Below are positions 49,302 to 62,291 of a DNA stretch of 64,000 bases, one piece after another (position 1 is the first letter of the stretch; every line of letters starts with the position of its first letter). Made by a program: the position numbers and the translations under genes. The stretch lies in the NCBI GenBank assembly GCA_028023455.1, contig JAQFVV010000012.1, forward strand, positions 11,258,499 through 11,322,498, given 5' to 3'. The DNA is from Epiperipatus broadwayi. Its lineage: Eukaryota; Onychophora; Udeonychophora; Euonychophora; Peripatidae. The notes under the pieces are model-generated. The model was not told the origin of the DNA and did no database searches. It was given only the letters and a program-made list of their open reading frames with translations.

Positions 49302-51280
49302 TTGTTTTGTATGTATATATATATATCAAATAATAAAGGTTTTGCAGTGCTCAAATACTCAAGTGCACCATCTGCAGGTAATGGTATAAACATTAATAAA
49401 GAAAATGCCCATTCCAATACTTTCAAAATACAATATATAGATGAATACATGCTGATCTGTACTCTCTACCACAAAGCAGGATAAATGATAATTAAGAGAA
49501 ATTTTTACCATAAATTCCAAGTTTGCATCCTAGCCAAACCCATTCCTTCTGCTAAGAGATTTTAATATATTATATAAAAAATTGATTAATAATTGGCTAA
49601 ATGTATTAGCATTACCATTAATGAGCAAAGGGTTCTTGCCAATGAATGCAATTTCCTTTAACAATAGTAGATTTACATTCCTGATTGAATATTTTATTTA
49701 CCTCCATTATATCAGCTAATTAACATATCCCTTAAAAGCTCATCTTTTTCTGATCACTCAGCAATAATTGTTACACCTAATGTTAAATTTACTAACAGAG
49801 CAATAATATAAGAATAAAAGACACACAGACTTCCCAATTAAACAAGTAACATGTCTAAATGTGCTAAAATGTAGACAATGGTGAAGTGAAGTACAAATTG
49901 TACTATTAATTGGCTTAGCACTTTCAAGAAGTTATATCTTATCATCTGTTGTGATTATGAGAAGATAAAACTTCTCAAAAGCATTCAGCCAATTAATAAT
50001 ATAATTTGTACTTAGCTTCACCATTGCCTGTGTTTTAGCGCATTTAGACATATAACAGAGCAATAATAAATACAAATAAAACAATAAAAATATTCCTTCC
50101 TTCCCACACCCCTGAAAACCTTTTTTCAGAAATGATGGTCTCTGTCCAAACCTGTATTACTTATATAAATATAATATCCTACTTAATAAATTGGATCACC
50201 CGATCAACTCCATCACCCATAGGTCTTATGAGACTATTAGATGGAATCCATAAAAAAATTACATTCCTTCAACAAATAATGATTGGTCCAAATCATCCGT
50301 TTTAAAAAATATGTGCAAATCCAACATGCAAATCTCTTAAGGAATATTTAAAAAAAAAAAAGAACAATCTTAAACCATTCTTACACATGGTCTAGGCAAT
50401 ATATTAGATGGGCATTGGGGCATCCACCTCCAGGGTGGGTCCCGACTACCCTCAAGATGCAAAATAAAAGTTTGGTGAGTACATGCTAAAATTAATCTAG
50501 CTACATTTTAGAGATAAACTTCAAATGGGAAAGGCTTTTTTTGATCTCTATCCCTGCTTTCTTGGTACAAGTGCAGAAGGGGCCAAAAGAATTCACACAA
50601 AAACTAAATAAAATATCATATTCATATCATTCCAGGATACATGGAATACCTAGTTTCTATTTGTTCATCTAAACCATTTTATCTCCTGATATCTTTCAAG
50701 TTTAGCAAATTTCTTAACAGAAAAAAAAGTATACAGAATACAAAGCCTCTATCCAATATCCTTAGTTCTATTTTTAAAAAAACAAGAAACACTAACCAAA
50801 CTAACAAATCATTAACCAATATCCCATGTGTTCACTAGAATCAGTCATCAAAGATACAATCATACCTTTTGTCATAAATTGCAAATATGCAATTTGCAAA
50901 AAAAAAGGCTCTTCAATTAATCACGCAAGTTTTATATTCAAAACAATAGATATCAGATGCAAGAAAAAATAGCCAGATTATATTAAATCTGCATTTGTCA
51001 AAATCCCAATATACCCCAAAGCACAATCCCTCAAGGATTCCCTCTAAGTGCACCCTATTCACCATATAAATTAACCCACTAATTAAAACTAGAGAAAAAA
51101 AACTACTTGGCAGATATAAGCCTAGCTTTAATACTAACATTTCATGTAGTCTTTATGAATGATATATCTCAGTATTTTTATAATCCAAAAAACAAATACT
51201 ACATTTTCAGTTACTCTCAAAATATACTAATAAATATAAAATTGTCTTTAATATGAAAAAATCATGTTTTGAACAAAATG
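49302..51280 (+). pseudogene. Worn LINE of a non-RTE clade (endonuclease and RT scraps)
   Basis: Plus strand, broken by many frame changes and stops. Endonuclease pieces: GFAVLKYSSAPS followed by IDEYMLICTLYHKAG (49302-49484), LLLRDFNIYY with the metal-binding DFN near 49550, NNSRFTFLIEYF near 49665, and FSDHSAIIVT with the SDH motif near 49752. After an inserted foldback (49809-50052), possible reverse transcriptase scraps are KPLSNILSSIFKK near 50740 (like RPISLLSSIxK) and STIPQGFPLSA near 51021, which is motif B. Their order fits a LINE of the Jockey/I/CR1 type better than RTE. Individual pieces are short, so the clade is unsure. Confidence 0.55.
49793..50068. mobile_element. Foldback element with 16-bp target duplication
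   Basis: A 16-bp direct repeat TAACAGAGCAATAATA stands at 49793-49808 and 50053-50068. Between them, arms begin ATGTCTAAATGTGCTAAAAT at 49851 and end in the complement at 50051, sharing CAATGGTGAAG, GTACAAATT, TTAATTGGCT and AGAAGTT, with the centre near 49950. The 42 bases 49809-49850 on the left side are not repeated on the right. It entered the worn LINE just after its SDH motif. No protein is encoded. Confidence 0.85.
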
Positions 51281-54200
51281 GTCACAAATAAGAGAAGTGC
51301 ATTCAGTTTTGAATAAGTAGTTAATATGAAGATCAGTTTAATTTAGGAGAATGAAAGGGTAATTAGTGTGAAAACTATTGAGAGAAATATCCATCATGAG
51401 AAAGGAAAGATAATAAAATATCATTTATAAAAGAAAATTAGATAATTTTGATATATATATAAATCGAATTTGTTATGATATGACAATGCTTTCAAAATAG
51501 CAATATATTATGGTTAAAAAAATATTTATAAGAAAGAAAAAAAATAGATGAAAAGAAATTAACTATAAACTTGATATTAGGAAAGAAATCCGTGCTTTAT
51601 ATTGTTATAGTAAACTAATATCAAAATTATAAAAAAGATTATGTTGGAAATCATTGAAATTACAGTATAAAAAAGGCTTATTTAAAAATATTGAACAGTA
51701 CAGAAATTTGAAGGAATAGAAAAAGAAAATAATAATCTGAACTTTTAAAGAACTGCCATTAAAAAAATGATTGAAAATAATAAATTGGATAAAGAAAATA
51801 TATTTAAAAAAATATGTTCATCTAGAAAACTTTAAAAGAAATACGAAATGATGAGTGGTATCTGACTAATAAATGATAGGAAAATTTCTTCATTAAACTA
51901 GTAGAATAATTTGAATATAGGCATGTTATTCTGAAAAATGGGGGATTAAGTTGGGAAAATAAATAAAGTATGACAAAAAAAATAATTTAAGGCAACAATG
52001 TTTTTCAATGAAAGATAAAAAAAAAAAAAGTAACATATAAGAAATTACATACTTAGATTAATTTTATGACAAAAAAAGCAGGAAATAAAATAAAAAATAT
52101 ATGATTTGATAATAAATTTCTGAGCAAAATTATATTAAAAAAAAAAGTCAGCCATATTTTAAAAAAAAAAAAAGAGTCAATTTACCTGACTGAAAATAAA
52201 TCAAAGTAACAAGGCAACTCTTAACATTTGAGTATTATTAATGATAATTTGATAGTTTATCTTAATACAATTTATTCTGTCATCTCAATAATTATATCAC
52301 TGATTTTAATGAACTATTAAGGAGCATATCAACTGCCTAAAATAAACTTTATAAGGATAATTTTAAACTTCAGATATAAATTGTAAAAAAATTTATTAAA
52401 ATGATGTACATATTCAATACAATGTTAGAAAAATATTGGAATCTCTGCTAATCAAGATCTAAACATTTTATTCATAACATAGCATTATAAATTCAAGAAA
52501 ACTTTAATAACAATAAAAATAAGCAATACATGTACTAAATAAAAGCAAAAAAAAATACCCCCCCCCCTTTATTAATGTTCTCACAAAATAAACTAGTTGC
52601 TAGAATAATTATAAATCCTATATATATATCAAATAATGTTTGCATTAATAAAAAAAAAAATAGTAATGACAACTTTTCTTCTGAATAATCACAGAACTCT
52701 ACCTAAAACTTCCATTAATAAAAAAAAAACCAACCCTTCATAAGTATATTTTAAAAAAAATTACTTAATGATTTAATATTGCATAAAACAATCTTAAGAT
52801 TAAAGATTCTTATATGACATCATAAGTTGCAAAATTGGAGCCAACTTTGAGTGTGAAATGAAATATAAATTTAATCTTAAAAGAATAAATAAATAATAAG
52901 TTTTAATATTAAAATGATAAAAAAATGTAAATCAAAACAATAATTCAATATGTTTATCATTAAGAATCAAAGGAGAATTCATAAATAGTTTTGAGCAATG
53001 AGTGTTACAACTGGGCATGATCCATGGATCTAAAGCTTCAACTTCTGCCACTCTATCCCTACATTAAGCCACATAAAATATTAATAAATACTTATTACAT
53101 TAATAGTATTAATTAAAGCAAATCAAAATTTCAACTATTAAATAAAAATTTATCATATACTTACATATTTATAATATTTATGATGAATTTATAATTCCTT
53201 TACATGCATATATTTGCCTTTGAGTTTGTAGTGTTCTCAAATCAAAGTTATATTACAGTTCCCATATGGTTGCAATAGTAGCTTAAAACAGATTAGCTAT
53301 TTTTTAACATAAATTTTATACAAAATTATAATTGCCAAACATTTATTTAATTTTATAAATTTGATATATGCAGTATTTAATCAATATTTGTTTAATATTT
53401 TCATATTAAAGATAATGACATACGACATAATTTTAAATTAGCATTATTCATTTTAATAAATTATTAATAATAATATTAATAATGTAATGAGCTTATTAAA
53501 GCTTAATATAGAAGTCTAATACGGAGATACTAAAATAAGGAGATACTAAAATAAATTACGTTGTAGTGATGGCAACTTATTGTTACTGATCAAATTAATC
53601 ACATAGGTACTAGAGAACTCTTCAAAATAATAATGATCAATACAAATAAATATTTATTTTTTGCTTTTTAGAATATTTTTTTTTTATTCTTTTTTTTAAT
53701 TCTCTCCCAAAGTGACTATGTTTAAATAGTTGATCTATTGTCTAGCTAGTTTTTGACAATTTATGCAATATAATATAGACCCTCTCATATTGCTAACTAT
53801 GTATAGATTGTCTTTAACAACTATTGTCAGGGGGGGGTTAAATCAATAGTTACTATTGCCAATTATTTTAATTAGATTGAAATAAATAATTTTCAAGTTG
53901 AGCAATTACTTATTTTTACATTTTGCAAATAAGAGATTTGCATTGTATATTTAAGAAAAAAATAAATGATGGTAATATAAGACAATAAAGTTGTAACCAA
54001 CTATTCAAACAGTCACTCCAGAAAATATTTAACAAAAATTGCACATACTTCAGCATTTAATTATTTATATTTACATATATACATTGTGCCTTCAAAAGCA
54101 AGCAAATGCTTCTCCAACGGCCTTTCAAAGAAAAGCTAGTTAATCAGTATTTTATTAGTTTTATATTTTACTGAAGGTTTGATGGTAGTATTCTGATAAT

Positions 54201-55180
54201 TAATATGTTGCCATTATCTATCATTAAATGTTGCACATACATACATACAATTTGCTATAATTTGCACAGTTTAGCTCTACAACGATTCAATTTTTATAAA
54301 AGAATAAATGAAACCAATTAGATGGAAAACAATTACAATCCAGTTAAATGAAGTGGAACTCTGAAATATGCTATTTTTAAAAAAATCTCTAAATATTTGA
54401 TATTGTTAAATCAATTGGGATTATAAATAATTAGTAGTTTCAATTTGTTTCTAATACAAGTCACAAAATTACTTAAACAATAATAAACAGAATAATAATA
54501 ACTTCAGGGATATTAAGTAACAATTTCCTAACTTGTTAATTACAGAAATCACTTAAAAAACATATTTAAAAATCAATAAATTTATAAAATGAATTAAAAT
54601 AATTAATAAATAAATATTAGCTACTATATTTTGACATTAATTTTTTTTATTTTTTTTTTTTAAAAAACTATTTATAATCTTACTTAAAATTATAATTTAT
54701 TGATAGTACAGCAAAAATTATTACATAAAATATATATATAAACAATCACAAAAATTATTACATAAAAAATCAATATATATAAACAATCAAAATATAATTT
54801 TTCAAAAATAGTTTATCTTTCTTATATCACCAGTGTTAATGTTACATCATTGTCTTTTGTTGCTTGCTACCCTTAATGATATTTTTTTTAAAATAAATTA
54901 AATATTTAATTTCTTTTATGTAATTATATTTAGATTACCAAAAAAACTAAAATAAATATTTTTTATTTGCCTACCTATTATTTTTTTTATTTTGATGCCT
55001 ACATTTTTTTATAAAGGATAGTAGTGCAGAGAAATTTTGATATTCTTTGGATGGTATGCAGAACCCAAAAGATTGAGTGATGGTGCTCTAATATAATCAT
55101 TTGGTCACTGTACATTTTTAGGTAAAGGACTTAGAATACATATTACACAACTGATCAAGATACTTTTTTTATGAACCTCT
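51281..55180. other. AT-rich stretch with short repeats, no gene seen
   Basis: A C run near 52558, a GGGGGGG run near 53830, a doubled GGAGATACTAAAATAA near 53525, and a tandem pair of about 46 bp with AAAAATTATTACATAAAA near 54715. No gene supported. Confidence 0.5.
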
Positions 55181-55214
55181 GCTTTAGCATTATGCTAAAG
55201 CATAATGCTAAAGC
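55181..55214. repeat. 34-bp near-perfect palindrome
   Basis: Sixteen-base arms GCTTTAGCATTATGCT and their complement with a two-base centre. It lies just outside the 3' end of the minus-strand RTE copy. Confidence 0.9.
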
Positions 55215-55519
55215 AACTATTATTGATTCATTTATAAATGAATATCTAAGTTTAAATCACTTTCACCACACCATAACTTCACATTATTAACAACAAACTT
55301 CCTTTCATTCATCTCACACGTGAGCTTAACTAGATCTTTTACAATCTATTGAGACCCAATTTAAAACATCAACTATCCATCTACTATCCCATTATCATCT
55401 CTTCAAATATGTCTATCCCAGATCCATTTCATTCTCAATTCTTTCAATAATGTTAATGATATCAGTATATGTTTTCACTCATACATTTTTGCTTTTTGAT
55501 CCCTAAGATTATTCTCAAC

Positions 55520-55896
55520 ATATCTCCATATTAAACATCACATGATCACCATCTCTTATACTAGCACATAATTGTTATTAAACAAGGCAAAACTCTCTCC
55601 ATACAGTAGTGCCACCCTGTGTCAATCGGAGTAATCAATGGATGCTAGAAGGCTTGTGCATAAAATCCCTATCTAGTGCCTACTCATCCAATATCCCCAG
55701 ACTAGTTTCTGGCTTGTGGCCTTCATCAGGTAGTGCTCTCAGATCCAAGGCTCCTCACTGACAAAGGCTACAATCCAGAAACTAATCTGGGATATGGATT
55801 TTATGCACAAGCCTTCTGGCATCCATTGATTACTCTGATTAACACAGGGTGGCACTACTGTATGGAGAATTTTGCCTTGTTTAATATCTCCATATT
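55520..55896. mobile_element. Foldback with hammerhead-like core and 13-bp target duplication
   Basis: A 13-bp direct repeat ATATCTCCATATT stands at 55520-55532 and 55884-55896; the repeated bases are RTE sequence. Arms ATTAAACAAGGCAAAA at 55577 and the complement ending near 55885 extend about 90-100 bp inward (shared CCATACAGTAGTGCCACCCT and GGCTTGTGCATAAAATCC). The 44 bases 55533-55576 on the left are unpaired. Toward the centre, both arms carry a CTGAtgA...GCCAGAAACTAgTC block, complete only in the left arm (minus strand). The open frame at 55733-55939 is a by-product of the right arm. Confidence 0.85.
55700..55729 (-). ncRNA. Hammerhead-like core in the 55.5-kb foldback
   Basis: On the minus strand CUGAUGA, A, GGC-CACAA-GCC, A, GAAA, then the self-complementary ACUAGU and C, giving a GUC cleavage site. 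No helix I is found: the bases after GUC (UGGGG) do not pair with those before CUGAUGA (ACUAC). It is therefore incomplete or a relic. The other arm has CUGACAA. Confidence 0.4.
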
Positions 55897-57600
55897 GTTG
55901 AGAGATTTGATATCTCTCTATTCTTTTCTGTTAAATTAATAAATAAGAATGGTAAAAAACATCTATTTAAAATCTTTCTTCTTCAGAGAAAATCCACTAA
56001 ACTTTTAGTTTTTTTATTACTTAACATGAGCCTTTCTTACTTTACTAACAATTTTTGCAATATTTCCTGAAGTTCTGAAACATTATTTATAAAAACAACT
56101 ACATCATTTACAAAATCTAAATATCTCCATGTATTTTTATTCCATTAGCTTCCCATTTCAACTTACAAAATACTTTTTATAAAATTACTATAAAAAGATT
56201 TGAGATATGGAATCATTTATCATATACTCTCATAAATGATAAAAACTTAGTAAATATCATATAATATAATCATTGCTATTATATTCCAATATTCTTTAGA
56301 ATATGACAATATTATTAGTCTACATCTTGATGAAACAATACTTTAATTACCATAAAAATGCTTATAAAAACAAATGCCTTTTCATAATTTATAAACCCAA
56401 AAACATATACATTAGTCTCTTCTATAATTTCTCTCAATGTTTGGACATGATCTATTATGCTAAAACCACTTTTAAATCCTGCTTGTTCTTTTGGTTAATT
56501 AAAATTCAAAGTTTACTGTAGATGAGTAGGAATTATCTTGGTAAAGATTTTGTATACAAATGCTAGAAGACTTAAAAGATCTGTAACTTATATCTTCTTT
56601 ATCAACTTTCTTGAATAAATATTACACCTGCATCTGATGCATCCTTATCATTTAGACATTTGATATATAGTTTTGTCATTATATTTCTTCACCTACAATC
56701 TTTTAAGATATCAATAATAATTCCATTATTTTCTGAACTTTTGCCTTCTTCATAGATTTAATTGCATGTTTCACCTCATCATTTAAAATATTTGGCTATT
56801 TAATGATTGAAGTAATTGTAGTGGATACTTTGTTTTCTAGTTCTTTATAACTACCAGTATATAATTTTTTAATAGAAATCTTTTATGCACATTATATTAT
56901 TGTTCTTTTTTAGTAAAGATTCCATCTTTGCTTCTTATAGCTGAAATAATTTTTCCATTATACCAAGATATTATTTTATGCATTTCAAAGTTTAAAATCT
57001 CTTCTGCAATTTTGTCATTTCACGTTACATTTTCTTATATTATTAATTCTTTTTATATATTTTATAAAAATCTAATTATTCAATTCTTCTTCATGTAAGT
57101 TTTTTCATACATTGCCTTATTTCAAATAAAAATTTGATGAAATGCTTCTTTTTCGATGCAGTCATTAGTGATAATTATTTTTTAATTAATTTCAATTAAG
57201 TTTAAAACAACTTCAAATTCTATCACTATTTTAAAACAATTTACAATTTCTAATTTGCAATCAATGAAAAAAAATATATAGTTTTTGTCATTAGATTTGC
57301 ATATCACATTTTACATCTCACACATCAATAATCACTTCCTGTATTCATTCTAGCAAGAAGATAATACTGAAATATCTATTTTCTGTTAATCAAAATATAA
57401 TCCAATTCTGTTGTACACCTGGATCTCTTTTTATGTATTTTTTTTAAATGCAATTTCGAAGTTATGCGATTCATGTTTCTTCTTAATATCTTTTTATGCA
57501 GTTTTCTTTTATGTGATAAAGAAGTTCATATTTTACTTAAAATTGGGATTTCCCCATTTATATATACATGCATTAAATTTTACATACTTTAAATGCCTAT

Positions 57601-59986
57601 TGGAAAAAGGTTTGGCAATGTACCGGTCGGATTTGTATGTTCATTTAACAAGACCCAGAATCTAAGCAAAAGTATCTCAAATCCAGTCATGCCTGAGATA
57701 CACAGGTCAGGAGCAATCATGAATTCTAACCTATTTGCCCATGCCCAAAATCTATAACATTATGAATAAGATCTCTGGTGATACAGATGAATTTAATTCA
57801 TCCCAGACCCGAAGACACAGTAGAGAGACATGATATCTTAAGACTATTGACGATTAACTAGCTAGATAATAAAAGAAATGATACAGACTAATAGTTGAAT
57901 AATACATAAGGATATGCAGATTAAGTAATAGAATAATTGAGGGATGGCTAAAGTGTGATGAACAAGCAGACAATACACAGTAAAATAGGGCTACATATGA
58001 TATGATTTATGTAATCCAGACAGTGAATTCTTAATACATAAAATATCATAAATAAAACTAGGGATTAACTTAAATAATGATTCAAACAATTGAATAATTT
58101 AATATATAAACTTTAATAACTGCAAAATATGTTCAATTGCTTATTTACAATTATATAATTTATTGTCGCAACTGATACATATATAAATGTACAATTAATA
58201 TAGTGCAGTTTTTAATATGCCAATATTAACAGTATCATACTTTGCTATTTTGACATTTTTCTGTGTCTCACACGTCAACATAAAATATATGATAAAATGA
58301 TTATTACATCAACATAAAATATATGATAAAATGATTATTACATATAAAATAATAAATTTGACTTCATTTGATAGATTTTTTTTATTTACTACTGAAATAA
58401 AATTTAAATGTTCACATTTTGTTTCTGGAAATATTAAAAAAATAAAACTGCAATCAACGAAATCTTTATTTCTGAATATTTTTAAAAACTTTAACGAATA
58501 ATTATTTATTTATTTAATATCTAACGAATTATGCTTTAAAAGTTTAAGTTTATTTAATATTTATTGCAATTTATGATTTTTTCTTATTCGTAAATATCAA
58601 GTAAATTGTTTACGTCATAGCTGCACTTCAAATTTGCTTTTGGCCATATTTATGTTAGCTGCTAATATAACGTTATATTTTTGAAAATAAAATATTTCAA
58701 ATCAAAATAAGTTATTAATAATTTACATTTCTTGATATCTAATAAATATAGTGCAAATTATTTTTTAAAAAAATGTCTAAAACCGTAATAAATTAGCAAA
58801 TAAACGTTTTTACGTCATTGGAAATTTCAATGTCGTAAAACGCCAAACATTTTACAGCCCTGGTAACACTAATGGCTCATCATGTGCGGAGCTTATATCT
58901 ATTGAAAAAGGGGGAATTTTGAATTTTGTGCCTTTTAACATGGAATTTTTGCCAAAAAAAATTATAATAAACTATCCTGTTTTACACGCATTTTAACATA
59001 TAATACTTACGGAAAAATTCACCAGGGGGAGAATTGGCCAAGAGACGTTTCTCTAACATTTTAAGTATAGGTGGGTTAATTAAACAAACTTTCACATAAT
59101 AATTTAGCAATATTCACGCTATCTTAAAATTGAGACAAATAAGTAATTAATGACCATCAAGAAATATACCTAAATAATTAAACATTTTGTTGTTTACAGT
59201 TATAATCAAATTAATCTATATATATAATCATATGATCAATGCCACTTCTATCATACGTGAAACACATATATATCACAAGAGACGATAATATGTTACAATA
59301 AACATGATATGAATACGCTGCCACTTGCGTATTTCGCAGAACAAGCCTTTATTCATCCATAACTTTTATGGAGGTTAACAATATTGAATAAGAAATAATG
59401 ACTTAGTAACACCTCAGGGAATCATTCATTCGAAGGGTACAGCATAATGTAGGTTTGATTGTGACATTCTAAATACAAATAAAGTAATGAAAAATGAATA
59501 GTTTAGTATTATCACAGCATTATGACTTATAGATATTAAATAGGCATGAATTTAAAATATTAAGAAGTGGGCTGACAAGAGACTTCATCATTTTAAAAGG
59601 AGTATGTCTGTGCTTCTGTCGGAGCCATATCTCAAGAGGGGGATCAGTAGGAAGATGCGATGGGCCGGCTATCCCAGGATCATCCCACAGAGTATTCACT
59701 ATTTCTAACCAAACTGTCTAGGGAGTAGACATATACCTCATAACTAGAGCGAATATGATGATAAGGTGGGCTTGGAGTTTCCAATAATCCCAAATGGTAA
59801 AGCAATTATAAACACAAAATAAGACTGACATCTGCTACAAATGTTGAGATAAGTATGTCCCTAATGACAATGATCTGAATTAAAGTCTTAAATAAATCTA
59901 ATATCAAGCGTAATGACATGAACAGCTAATAAACTATATTATAGTACTAACTATTATTTAAATAAACTACTTGAATGTCGTAGTAA
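57601..59986. other. Low-copy, CpG-richer stretch, no gene seen
   Basis: CpG is clearly more frequent from about 57.6 kb on. A 34-bp unit starting TCAACATAAAATATATGATA is present twice in tandem (58275-58342). A GC-richer patch lies at 59570-59700. No protein family recognised. Confidence 0.45.
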
Positions 59987-61242
59987 TAAGAAGAGCATAT
60001 ATATTATCCCTCCATTAAACGGGTCTCATATGCATTTGAGGTAAGCAGTAAAATATTACAATAAAACTATGCTCAACAAGCGTTACAAGTAAATAGTAAT
60101 TTTATTATAATCACAGGAATGACAATCATCAAAATTACTATAGAATATTTAAAAGTATGATTCAATTGATAGCATTAATAATTAACAATAATTAAATATT
60201 GCTGACAAAATAGATCAGTCTTAGTAGCCATCTGCTATTAAAAATATAAAATTATTTAGTCATCATTCAACCTAGCGAGTGAGTTTTTATAATGAAATTA
60301 ATATAATCAATTGGCCCTCCCCCCCCCCCAAAGCTGGGAGTTATACTGATAGACATATTCACGAAGTTGATTTAGATTGGCATATTAATTTAAGTTCAAA
60401 TAAAGTACATAAAATAATAATATTTAAGGAAATTTACCGCACTAAAATACAGAAAGTAAAGCATGAAATGGATGAAAGATAATACAGATTAATTTTTGTA
60501 GGGTTATAGAGAGTCGTACCATAAAAAATTAAGACAGAGATATATATAACTGGCACTACATTGCCAGTATGATGATAGCCAAAGAATTACATTTACAATG
60601 TCAAAATAGAATATATAAGAAGAGCATATATATTATCCCTCCATTAAACGGGTCTCATATGCATTTGAGGTAAGCAGTAAAATATTACAATAAAACTATG
60701 CTCAACAAGCGTTACAAGTAAATAGTAATTTTATTATAATCACAGGAATGACAATCATCAAAATTACTATAGAATATTTAAAAGTATGATTCAATTGATA
60801 GCATTAATAATTAACAATAATTAAATATTGCTGACAAAATAGATCAGTCTTAGTAGCCATCTGCTATTAAAAATATAAAATTATTTAGTCATCATTCAAC
60901 CTAGCGAGTGAGTTTTTATAATGAAATTAATATAATCAATTACCCTCCCCCCCCAAAGCTGGGAGTTATACTGATAGACATATTCACGAAGTTGATTTAG
61001 ATTGGCATATTAATTTAAGTTCAAATAAAGTACATAAAATAATAATATTTAAGGAAATTTACCGCACTAAAATACAGAAAGTAAAGCATGAAATGGATGA
61101 AAGATAATACAGATTAATTTTTGTAGGGTTATAGAGAGTCGTACCATAAAAAATTAAGACAGAGATATATATAACTGGCACTACATTGCCAGTATGATGA
61201 TAGCCAAAGAATTACATTTACAATGTCAAAATAGAATATATA
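59987..61242. repeat. Near-identical 629-bp tandem duplication
   Basis: Copy 1 is 59987-60615, copy 2 is 60616 to about 61242. By eye they differ only around a C run (about ten C at 60320 against eight at 60948, with GGC/AC beside it). Each copy holds a small frame (67 codons at 60279-60482 in copy 1) with no family that I recognise. Such identity means a very recent duplication or an assembly artefact. Confidence 0.9.
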
Positions 61243-62290
61243 TATATATAATTGGAATAGAATATGCAAGGTCTTTATGGTGGCATTGAATAGTTATCTC
61301 TCGTTCTGTGGGCTTGCCGACTGGGTAAATCCGTAATCTTGCAAGGCAGTTCATAATTGAACACGGGTAGCACTCGTTTCACTAGTTAGCATTCTCTTTA
61401 TAAATTACTTTCCATATCTCATTAGGCAGTCCATCAGTTTGTGACTAAAGAATGACATTGTAGCACTGAGACAATCTTGGAAAGATTGGGGAAAGGTGAA
61501 CTTGGTCTCACTACTCGACGGATATAATGTTAAAATTGTGAGTGACGTGGATTCGGTTAGACGCTATACTTAGAAAAAAACATTAATCACTCTTTTGTGT
61601 TAAATTTAGCTCTATTTATACTCAGTTACATTATTTTAGGAAGGCTTTTAGAAAATCACCCAAGGCAATGCGGATACCAACTTACCTCGTGCAATTTCTA
61701 TCAGCAGGAAATGTGCCTTTGTCTTTACATAGTAGAAAATACAATTTATAAATAAATTCTCGAAAGTATTGTTCTAATCTATTTCTAGTTTAGAAATAGA
61801 TTTGAATAAATATAATTTCCATTTAACTATTTGTAACTAAAATTAATTGAATAGAGCGATTTTGTTAAATTTTGCTAATGGATTGCTCTATTGTTCACAA
61901 AACTTACATTACTCTAATTGCCTTCTAGAACCTTCTCAAATGTTGCATCAGCTTCTATGACCATTTTATATTAAATAATAATATATATAAAAAAAATTAA
62001 AACAAATATATTATTAATATTTACATAACACAAAAGTATCCACTATATATATGTAAACGCACATACATGATTCTGGATTATTTAGGGGTTTTAAACTACA
62101 ATTAATTCTATAAATTTAATATTTAAAATACATATTCAAATTTATTATTTAAGGCCGGGAAAAACTGCGTATATCTGAAATGTTTTGACTCACTAGATTA
62201 CCCAGGTATGTGGATGAATGGGTTTGAACTCTACTTGGTGATTAGTAATGTGTTTTGATAGTGAAGCATAAATCTGGATCACAGATTTAT
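61243..62290. other. Low-copy, CpG-richer stretch, no gene seen
   Basis: Begins with a TA repeat after the duplication. No coding sequence, RNA gene or element is supported. Confidence 0.45.
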
Positions 62291-62291
62291 C

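Larger units (their letters stand above)
55225..57600 (-). mobile_element. Worn RTE copy, minus strand, with nested foldback
   Basis: Reverse-complement match to the full-length RTE from about its position 44480 to 46820, missing both ends. Recognisable pieces on the minus strand include GAACAAGCAGGATTTAAAAG (56470-56490), the motif A region, and GGATTATATTTTGA (57395). Around 57340 it keeps AGTGAT, the intact base at the place where the 43.6-kb element lost one. Full of stops. A 351-bp foldback entered near 55533. Confidence 0.88.

Noticed and set aside
60279-60482. 67-codon frame inside the tandem duplication
   Set aside because: It runs through the C run, which differs between the copies and changes the frame, and resembles no known family.
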